From: Rhizobium sp. RU33A
GTDB lineage: Bacteria; Pseudomonadota; Alphaproteobacteria; Rhizobiales; Rhizobiaceae
NCBI RefSeq assembly: GCF_900156055.1
Contig: NZ_FTMQ01000002.1
Location: 682,001 to 746,000, forward strand
DNA length: 64,000 bases
Reading direction: 5' to 3'
Under the pieces are notes generated by a model. That model ran no database searches and was not told where the DNA came from. It was given only the letters and a program-made list of their open reading frames with translations. Made by a program: the position numbers and the translations under genes. Of the stretch, positions 1 to 9,300 are shown piece after piece. How positions within the stretch are numbered: position 1 is the stretch's first letter; the number at the start of each line of letters is the position of its first letter.

Positions 1-161
1 TCGATGAGAGGATTGTCTTCAGTCTGTCGGTCATCGTTCTGGTTCCTGCAAAATCTGCAGGACGAAAATCTGAAGGAACATGGCGCGTCAAGGGGTTCCA
101 GGCTGCAACACCTTCCGTTCACGCGCCTTTTTAGGGAAAGCTCGATCTGTGGCGTCTGCGT

Positions 162-1157
162 TCAGCTCGAATGGCCGTTGAAGGTCGAGTGCCAGGTCCA
201 GGCGGAGCGGATGATGTCGTCGATGCCGTGCTTTGGGTCCCAGCCGAGAACCTCGCGGGCAAGCGTGTTGCTGGCGACGAGGCCGGGCGGATCGCCGGGG
301 CGGCGCTCGGTGCGCTTGATCGGCATCGGCCGGCCGGAGACCGTCTCGATGGCCGTGATCAGTTCCTTGACGGTTGTGCCGTTGCCGGTGCCGAGATTGA
401 TGGCGATCGTCTCGCCGCCGTTCAAAAGATACTCTACCGCGCGCACATGGGCGTCGGCGAGATCATTGACGTGGATGTAGTCACGGATGCAGGTGCCGTC
501 GCGGGTGTCGTAGTCCTCACCGAAGATCGAGAAGAATTCACGGCGGCCAAGCGCCGTCTCGATTGCAAGCGGAATGGCATGGGTTTCCGGCGAATGCCAT
601 TCGCCGATGCGGCCTTCGAAGTCGGCGCCGGCGGCGTTGAAATAGCGCAGCATGACGGAGCGCATACGGCCGCAAAGGTTCAAGTCGCCGAGTGCCTGTT
701 CGACGATATGCTTGGTGCGGCCGTAGGGGTTGATGGGCTTCTGGCCGTGCTTCTCGTCCAGAGGCAGATATTCCGGCGCTCCATAGGTGGCGCAGGTCGA
801 GGAGAAGACGAAGTTGCGGATGTCGGCTTCGCTCAGGGCCTGCAGCAGGCTGAGCGTGCCCGATACGTTGACGTCGTAGAAGTGCTCCGGCTCCTTGAAG
901 GACTGGCCGACCTCGATCAGGCCTGCGAAGTGCATGGCCGCCTTCGGCTGGTATTTGGCGAGCACTTCCTTCAGGCGCGCCTTGTCTCTGATGTCGCCCT
1001 GTTCGGCCGGGCCCCATTTGACGAATCCCGGATGACCCGAGGTGAAGTTGTCGTAGACGACAGGCAGATAGCCGCGCTCGGAAAGCGCGAGGCAGGTGTG
1101 CGAGCCGATATAGCCGGCACCGCCGACGACGAGGATGGGGGTGGCAGTCATGGTCAT
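162..1157 (-). CDS. galE: UDP-glucose 4-epimerase
   Basis: Interconverts UDP-glucose and UDP-galactose in the cytosol with tightly bound NAD. The 331-residue product is the usual GalE length. It opens with the Rossmann dinucleotide motif GGAGYIGSH (about residues 10-18), has the SSTCATYG stretch and the catalytic YGRTK motif (Tyr-x-x-x-Lys of extended SDRs) near residue 150, and ends in a normal sugar-nucleotide domain. The start at 1157 gives an N-terminus MTMTATPILVV; an ATG two codons in (1151) is possible. It starts 7 bp after the glf stop, so it is the last gene of an operon with glf, a glycosyltransferase and an OGT-like gene. Making UDP-galactose here feeds Glf next door, which supports a shared role in glycan or glycoprotein synthesis. 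Confidence 0.93.
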   Translation of the reverse strand: MTMTATPILVVGGAGYIGSHTCLALSERGYLPVVYDNFTSGHPGFVKWGPAEQGDIRDKARLKEVLAKYQPKAAMHFAGLIEVGQSFKEPEHFYDVNVSGTLSLLQALSEADIRNFVFSSTCATYGAPEYLPLDEKHGQKPINPYGRTKHIVEQALGDLNLCGRMRSVMLRYFNAAGADFEGRIGEWHSPETHAIPLAIETALGRREFFSIFGEDYDTRDGTCIRDYIHVNDLADAHVRAVEYLLNGGETIAINLGTGNGTTVKELITAIETVSGRPMPIKRTERRPGDPPGLVASNTLAREVLGWDPKHGIDDIIRSAWTWHSTFNGHSS

Positions 1158-1164
1158 TCTCTGA

Positions 1165-2436
<1,272 letters not shown>

Positions 2437-3690
2437 TCAGGCCAAGAGTTTCTCGCGCATCAGCGTGTCATAAGCGGCGATCAGCCTGTTGACGTCGACG
2501 CCGGTCTCTTGCGGTCCGAAGCTCAGATGGCTGACGGTGAAGTCAGAATAGATGCATGTCGGGCGTTCCAGGAAGGCCGGCAGGTCGACCGTCAGCATCT
2601 TTTCGTCGTCGCCCTTGGCGAGCGCCATGTGCTGCAGATCGCGGCCGAGCCAGGCGATGAAGTTGATCGACTGGCGTTCCTGCCAGTCGACCACCTTGGT
2701 GGGAAGCGGCAACTCCTTGTTGGGCGACGCCAGAAAGAAATCGTGGAGTTTGTTGGCCTTGTCCGGATCGGTCCAGAGCGTGCCGCCGAAGCCACCCGGC
2801 GGACGCTCGAAATGGCCGAGCGAGGCGGGGAGCGCTCCGGAAACCTGCTGGAAGTAGGCGCACACCCCGTTATTGACGACATTCGCCGAGGTCACGAAGT
2901 AATGCGGGTTCTTGCGACGGTGGTCGATGAAGCCTGCGAGGCCGTCGAGATCCAGGTAGACGATGTCGTCGTCACATTTCAGGAAGAGTGCGTCTGCGAA
3001 ATCCTCCAGACGGCGGGCGTAATACTGATAAGCCTGGAAATAGGGCATCTGTTCGCCGGGGTTCCCGACGTATCGGCGCACCTGCGCGTCGACATGGCAG
3101 AGTTCGAGCGTGGCGCCCCAGCCGCCGCGGGCCATCACGTCGGCCCCCGCAGGCAGCGCAATGTCCGGCCAACGGCCGAGCACGACGCCATTGACCATCA
3201 GTTCGGGTGTGCCGGAGTGGTCGATCGAGACGACGACCTCGTTCGCCCGGCCTGGCGATAGAACGCTCGGGGTCAGCTTCGCCCAGACAGTCGGGGCGTC
3301 GCTTCGGTCTGCATCATTGAGCCGAGCACGGGGGGCTTTGCGTATGACGGACTGCTGATTGTTCCAGCCGCCTATGACGACCTCGTAGAAGGTGTCCGGG
3401 TCATGCTTTGGCAAAATTGCCAGATGCAGGTCGTTGCTGATCCTGGCATCGAGCCGCAGCGGAGACCGGGCGGATGCTGTCCCGCAGGCCTGGTAGCCCA
3501 CTGCATCGCCCATGAAGCGAAGCGGGCCGAACTCACGCGTGACCCATTCGTGATCGGCGGCCGCCCGCGTGAAGTCCCAGATATGCCATTCGTCAATTAG
3601 GCCATCGGCCATGGCTCTGCGGACATAGCTGTTGAGGATCTGCATCCGGTGTTCCCGGCCGGCAAAGGTTACTAGTATTACAGGCGCCAC
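2437..3690 (-). CDS. glycosyltransferase with internal PF12248-like (farnesoic acid O-methyltransferase-like) domain
   Basis: Probable sugar transferase of 417 residues. The N-terminal part (VILVTFAGREHRMQIL) and the motif FLKCDDDIVYLDLDG near residue 245 look like a GT-A fold with a metal-binding DxD. Between about residues 75 and 215 is an inserted module reading SNDLHLAILP, YEVVIGGWNNQQSVIRK and later VSIDHSG and LMVNGVVLGRW. This matches the pattern of the PF12248 (Methyltransf_FA) family, a beta-sandwich often thought to bind carbohydrate. The start is GTG at 3690 with GGGAG 6 bases upstream. It lies 52 bp after the OGT-like gene and 114 bp before glf in the same direction. The domain calls are motif recognition, not a search result. 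Confidence 0.7.
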   Translation of the reverse strand: MAPVILVTFAGREHRMQILNSYVRRAMADGLIDEWHIWDFTRAAADHEWVTREFGPLRFMGDAVGYQACGTASARSPLRLDARISNDLHLAILPKHDPDTFYEVVIGGWNNQQSVIRKAPRARLNDADRSDAPTVWAKLTPSVLSPGRANEVVVSIDHSGTPELMVNGVVLGRWPDIALPAGADVMARGGWGATLELCHVDAQVRRYVGNPGEQMPYFQAYQYYARRLEDFADALFLKCDDDIVYLDLDGLAGFIDHRRKNPHYFVTSANVVNNGVCAYFQQVSGALPASLGHFERPPGGFGGTLWTDPDKANKLHDFFLASPNKELPLPTKVVDWQERQSINFIAWLGRDLQHMALAKGDDEKMLTVDLPAFLERPTCIYSDFTVSHLSFGPQETGVDVNRLIAAYDTLMREKLLA

Positions 3691-3742
3691 AGTTATCTCC
3701 CAGCCCAGTTCGGTCTTTGCCCGCAGTCTTTCGTCACTACCA

Positions 3743-5782
3743 TCACGTCCACAGACGTGTGTCGGTTGGGACGGGGTGGAAATCGTGCCAGGCGGAGATG
3801 CGGTCGCGATAGCGCTTGCGATAGGCGGCCTCGTCTTCGAACTCGACTTCGGTCATCATCACTTCCGAGCCGATTTCGTAATACATCTCCATGTTGGAAA
3901 GATCCGGAACAGGCGTCTCGCCGCGCTCGCGCTCGCCCTGCATCTGCCAGTAGAGTTCTTCCAGCCGGCGGACGAGGCGTGGGATGTCGCGAAGCGCGCA
4001 GGTGTCACGCTGGGCCTGCAGGGAGGCGCGGATCCTTGCCAGTCCCGTCTTGTCGTTTGCCAGGGCCACCGCCTTGCGGACGTAGTCCTCAGGGCTTGCG
4101 CAGATCAGTTCCGGAATGCCAGCCGATTTGACGATGCTGCTGCAGAAGCGCGAGGCGAAGCCCTTGCCCGGAAGCGTCAGCACGGGCAGGCCCATCGTCA
4201 GCGCATCCGACGCCGTCGAGTGGGCGCCATAAGGGAAGGTGTCGAGGAAGAGATCTGCAATCGCGATGCGGGCCAGATGGTTCGGATTTGCCACCTTGGA
4301 GGCGAAGTAGATGCGGGCCGGGTCAATGCCTGCCGATTTTGCAAGGTCGCGCAGTCGCTGATTGACGATATCGGAGCCGCCGAGCAGCCAGAGAATGCTG
4401 CCAGGGGTCGCCGTCAGGATTGCCATCCAGCGGGCGAAAACGGGTGCGGTGATCTTCTGCATGCCGTTGAAGCAGGCGAAGACGAAAGCGTTTTCCGGCA
4501 AGCCGGCTTCGGTCCGCGTCGGGCGTGGCCCGATTGCGCGCTTGCGGTCGACCGGCTGGTTGCAGGGAATGTGGAGCACCTTTTCGGTGTAGTAGAGTTC
4601 GTTGCCGGGCGGGATGATCTGCTCGTCGGCAATGATGTACTGGTGGACCGGGCTCGCCATCGTGCCGGGATAGCCGCAGAAGTTCACGATGACGGGGGCA
4701 GGGCGGTAGGAGAAGATCTTCGTGCGAGCAAGCTTGGTATAGCCGTTGACGTCGATGAGGACGTCGATCTCGTCGGCCATGATCTGCTTGGCGGCATCGA
4801 GATCCGAAAGCGCGGTGATGTCGCGCCAGACATCGATGACGGCCTTCATCCGGTTTTGAGTCGCATCATTGGTGCGCGGCTCGCCGATGTAATAGGCATA
4901 GACTTCGACGGACGCCTTGTCGTGCAGTTCGAGAACCTCACTCAGGGCGAAGCCGACGGCATGGTCGCGCAGATCCGAGGAGACGTAGCCGACGCGCAGA
5001 CGCTGGCCGGTGCCGACCTTCTTGCGCGGGACAGGCTTGTTGAGATGTGCTGCATCCGGGCGGCCGGCGAGCATCTTGAAGTAACGAAAGGCCTTGGCCA
5101 TCTGGTAGAGCGGATCGTCCGCATAGCAGGCGAGCGGGAGCGGCGAGATCGAGTCCAGCATCTGCCGCTTCGTCACATATTCCGATCCCTGGACCACCGG
5201 CCACTTGCACTGGTGCTGGCGGACCGAGATCCAGTGCTGGCCCGCTTCCGGCTTGTCGGGGCGCAGTTCGATTGCCTGCCAGAGAGCATTCTCGGCATCC
5301 TCCAGAAGGCCGGCGCCTTCCATGACGCGGCCAATATGCTGCAGGGCCATCAGACGATGAACCGATTTGTCGGGGGTGATTTCGGCGGTCGACTCCACGT
5401 AGCTCCGCCACTGCTGGATCGCCTGAGCGCCCAAACCGCTATCCTCATAGGTTCTGCCCAGATTGATGTGCGCCTGACCCATCATGGGTTGAGCCTTCAG
5501 CGCTGCCTTCAACGCGTTGACCGCGCCTGCGGTGTCGCCGAGTTGCTTGAGCGTCACAGAATAGTTGAAGAAGGCGAGGTGAAGCAGCGGGCTTTGATCG
5601 TTGAAAGCCGTCCAGGTCTTGTAGAGTTCGGCGGAAAGCGCGAACTGACCCGCCGCCGACCACCGTTCCGCCAGTTGCAGGGCGTCGAGCAGCGAAAGCT
5701 GCTGGCGTCTCGATTTCTCCAGAGCCGTTGCGAGCTGGGCGTTCTGCTCCGGGGCGAATGCGGTATGTATCACCATCGACAT
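3743..5782 (-). CDS. OGT/SPINDLY-type protein O-glycosyltransferase (GT41) with N-terminal TPR-like repeats
   Basis: Cytoplasmic glycosyltransferase of the family that includes O-GlcNAc transferase and bacterial HMW1C. Residues about 20-230 are helical TPR-like repeats (for example QAHINLGRTYEDSGLGAQAI). The catalytic part runs from about 270 to 650 and holds RVGYVSSDLRDHAVG, FCGYPGTMASP, FVFACFNGMQKI (family Lys), DLFLDTFPYGAHSTASDAL and GLPVLTLPGKGFASR, all hallmarks of GT41. The 679-residue length fits. The start at 5782 is chosen for a GAGAG Shine-Dalgarno; 5794 is possible. It is the first gene of the minus-strand operon and is divergent from the giant Ser/Thr-rich repeat gene, which makes that protein the obvious candidate acceptor. 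That link is inference. Confidence 0.85.
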   Translation of the reverse strand: MSMVIHTAFAPEQNAQLATALEKSRRQQLSLLDALQLAERWSAAGQFALSAELYKTWTAFNDQSPLLHLAFFNYSVTLKQLGDTAGAVNALKAALKAQPMMGQAHINLGRTYEDSGLGAQAIQQWRSYVESTAEITPDKSVHRLMALQHIGRVMEGAGLLEDAENALWQAIELRPDKPEAGQHWISVRQHQCKWPVVQGSEYVTKRQMLDSISPLPLACYADDPLYQMAKAFRYFKMLAGRPDAAHLNKPVPRKKVGTGQRLRVGYVSSDLRDHAVGFALSEVLELHDKASVEVYAYYIGEPRTNDATQNRMKAVIDVWRDITALSDLDAAKQIMADEIDVLIDVNGYTKLARTKIFSYRPAPVIVNFCGYPGTMASPVHQYIIADEQIIPPGNELYYTEKVLHIPCNQPVDRKRAIGPRPTRTEAGLPENAFVFACFNGMQKITAPVFARWMAILTATPGSILWLLGGSDIVNQRLRDLAKSAGIDPARIYFASKVANPNHLARIAIADLFLDTFPYGAHSTASDALTMGLPVLTLPGKGFASRFCSSIVKSAGIPELICASPEDYVRKAVALANDKTGLARIRASLQAQRDTCALRDIPRLVRRLEELYWQMQGERERGETPVPDLSNMEMYYEIGSEVMMTEVEFEDEAAYRKRYRDRISAWHDFHPVPTDTRLWT

Positions 5783-6375
5783 GACATCTCTCATCGGCCA
5801 GGGGCCGGGTTACGTTCCCGCGGAGCGGCGTGTAGAAAACTCCTAATCAGCCTAGCTTGCTTTGGGCTTGCGTGGGGGCGGCCGCCTTATCTTAGGACTT
5901 GCCAAATCAGTCCCTATTGGTGATAGCATCTCAGCTTAAGAGGCGCCGAGGTAGCTTTCTACCAAGAATAGACAGGTGAGTTCCGGGGGCGCCCGTTAAT
6001 AGAAAATTAGAGTGTGAGCCCTAATCATCTGGGCAAGACTCGTCTCATCGTATTTCTGTGTTTGCAGAATGATGGGGCAAGGTCGTCTCCCGGGTCCGGG
6101 GGGTAGACGTTCCAAAAGGTGTGGGAAGCAGAGATCAGCTCTGCTGCATGATGCCCTCTCCAACGCCAGGCTCGGTCGAGCCATGTTCCACTTAAAAACT
6201 TTCGTCCGTAAGGACACCGCACCGTAAGCGCGATCGATCTGCGCTTGCGTTCGGATTGTGGCCATTCGGGGTGCAGGATGCTCCCTGGGTCGCGCGGTGA
6301 GGCACCCGACGTGCTCCCCCGACCGGTGGCAAAGGAATGCAACGGCCAATCGCTAACGTTGAAGGCGCGCGTCAA
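5783..6375. other. 593 bp divergent intergenic region
   Basis: Separates the GT41 operon (minus) from the giant repeat-protein gene (plus) and must hold both promoters. Parts of it are more AT-rich than the flanking genes (around 5990-6030). Short frames exist on the minus strand (about 5996-6375) but have no Shine-Dalgarno or family features and are not called. No convincing -35/-10, sigma-54 motif or long dyad was identified by eye. Confidence 0.5.
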
Positions 6376-9300
6376 ATGACCTCGATTATCTCTTCTCTGA
6401 GCATCACCCAGATCAAGTCGCTGTCTACGGCGACCATCGCTTCCTTCACGAGCGACGACGTTGCCGCGCTGAGCTCCGCTCAGGTCGCCGCGCTCTCGTC
6501 CAGGCAGATTTCAGCCTTCCAGACCGATGATATCGATCAGTTCGACGCCAACCAGCTCAGTGCGATCTCAAGCGTCGGCATCCGCGGCCTGACGGTGGAC
6601 CAGTTGTCCGTCATCGACAGCGCCAAGATGACGGCCCTGAGCAGCCGGCAACTGGGTGCGCTGAGCTCTACCCAGATGACGGCCCTGACGTCTGATCAGT
6701 TCGCGGCGCTGACGCCCACCCAGCTCGCTTCACTCAGCAGCGCCGCCCTCTCCGGCATCCAGACCGACGACGTCGCGACTCTGTCATCGGCCGAACTCGC
6801 CGTCATCAGCACGCGCGCTCTCGGCGGGCTCTCTACCGCCAACTTTGCAACACTCACCTCCAGCCAGCTTTCCGGCCTGACCACCGGCCAGGTCGCTGCG
6901 TTGTCGACCGCTGCAATTGCAACGCTGACGTCGGATCAGATCGACGGCCTGGACGCGTCGCAGATCGCGGCCCTCAACTCGCGCCAGATTGCCGCTCTTA
7001 CGACCGATAGCCTCGCTTCCTTCTCGACCGAGCAGATCGTTGCTCTGAACAGCCGGGCACTGTCGGTGCTGAAGGCGACGCAGGTCGCCGCGCTTTCGAC
7101 CGACCAGATCGATGTCCTGACCACCGGCCAGCTCGCTTCCTTGACTTCCGCGGCCGTCGCCGGTCTCGGTACCGACGACGTTGCCGTGCTGTCCTCGGAC
7201 GGTGTGGCAGCTCTCAGCTCCAGAACGCTTGCCGCTCTTTCGACGACGAACTTCGCAGCTCTCAGCTCCGACCAGCTGACCGGGCTGACATCGGCGAAAA
7301 TTGCTGGGCTGACAGCAGCACAGATCGGCGTATTGAGCTCCGATCAGGCTGATGGCCTCACCCCCACCCAGATTTCTGGCCTGACCAGCGCCCAGATGAA
7401 CTCGATGACCACGGACACGCTGGCGTCGCTCTCGACCGATCAGGTCGGCGCGCTCAGCAGCCGCACCATCGCAGTCCTCAACTCTGCCAAGGTGGCTGCC
7501 CTGAGCAGCGAACAGGTCGCTGCTCTGTCCACGATGCAGCTCGCTTCGCTGAGCTCTGTCGCCGTCAAGGGTCTGCAGACTGAAGATCTCGCGACCTTCA
7601 CGTCGACGGAACTCGCTGCGCTCAACTCGCGTGCACTTGCAGCCCTCTCCACCGACAACATTGCGAGCCTCACATCTGCCCAGCTGACGGCTCTGTCGAG
7701 CGGCCAGATCGCCTCGCTGACGACCGCGCAGGTGGCTGTTTTGGACAGCGATCAGCTTGACGGCCTGAGCCCCTCGCAGGTCGGCGCCCTGACCTCTGCC
7801 CAGGTCATCGCGCTCGGTACGGACAATGTGGTCTCTCTTTCCACCGAACAGGTCGCTTCGCTCAGCAGCCGCGCGGTTGGCGCCCTGACGGCAGCCCAGC
7901 TGACCGCCATGACGAGCGATCAGATCGAAGCCCTCAGCTCGACGCAGATCGCTGCACTTTCGTCGGCTGATCTGCAGGCGCTCTCGTCTGAAGACATCAA
8001 CACCTTCAGCACTGACGAATTCGCGATCATCAGCTCGGCAGCCATCCGCGGCATCTCAGCCTCGGTGATCGGCGAACTCTCGACCGACCTGGTCGCCGTC
8101 ATGAACACCCGCGCCGTGGCCGCGCTCTCATCCGCTCAGGTCGCCGCCTTGACCTCGGATCAGATCGCCGTCTGGTCCACCGGCCAGCTTGCAGCACTGA
8201 CCTCGGTCGCCGTCGCGGCCCTCGAAGCCGAGGATGTGGCCACCTTCACCTCGACCGAACTCGCTGCCCTGCAGTCACGTTCGTTGGCGGCCCTGTCGAG
8301 CACCAACTTCGCCACCCTCGGTTCGGATCAGATCGTCGGTTTGACGACCGCGCAGATCGCCTCGCTGTCGACGCTGCTTGTCGGCTCGCTGACAAGCGAC
8401 CAGATCGATGGCCTCACCGCAGCGCAGGTCGCGACATTCTCCTCCTCGCAGCTTGCCTCCATCAACCCGGCCAGCATCGCGTCGATGACCACCGAGCAGG
8501 TCGGTGCCATCAGCTCCCGCGCCATCGCTTCGCTCAAGTCGGACCAGCTGAACGTGCTGACCTCCGACCAGTTCGCGGCACTTGGAACCGGACAGTTGGC
8601 GGCCTTGTCGTCGGCAGCCATCCGCGGCCTCAACTCCGATGCAATCGGCACCCTGACATCGGCTGAACTCGCGGTTCTCAACTCTCGCACAATTTCCGCT
8701 CTGTCGACCGACAACCTGGCCCTGATCAGCTCTGACCAGATCGCTGGTTTGACCACCGGACAGATGGCTTCGCTGACCACCTTGCAGGTCGGCAGCCTGT
8801 CGACCGGTCAGATCGACGGTCTGACGGCCGGACAGATCGCCACACTGAGCAGTGCACAGATCCGCGCCCTCGATACGGACGCGATTGCATCCTTCTCGAC
8901 CGAGCAGGTCGGCGCTCTCAGCTCACGCGCCATCGGCAGCCTGTCCTCCGGCCAGCTTGGGGCACTCGACTCCGACCAGTTTGCGATGCTTGGAACCAGC
9001 CAGCTTGCGGCTTTGACATCTGCGGCCATCGTCGGCCTCGATGCCTCTGCCATCGACACGCTGACCTCGACCGAACTCGCGGCGCTCAACTCCAGAACTC
9101 TGGCGGCGCTGAGCACCGACAACTTCGCGCTGCTCGACTCGTCTCAGTTGGCTGGCCTCACCACCGGTCAGGTGACAGCTCTTACCACGGCTCAGATCGA
9201 GACCCTTGTCAGTGATCAGCTGGATGGTCTGACGAGTGCCCTCATTGCGATGCTCTCCAGCTCGCAGGTCAGGGCGCTGACCACCGATGCCCTGGCATCG

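Noticed and set aside
1..161. A gene at the left edge
   Set aside because: A plus-strand frame from position 4 runs into galE on the other strand and shows no motif or ribosome site.
3632..5923. A 763-codon plus-strand frame opposite the GT41 gene
   Set aside because: Shadow frame; the opposite strand has all GT41 motifs in order.
5996..6375. Two short minus-strand frames between the GT41 and giant genes
   Set aside because: No Shine-Dalgarno, no recognisable family, and mutually overlapping.
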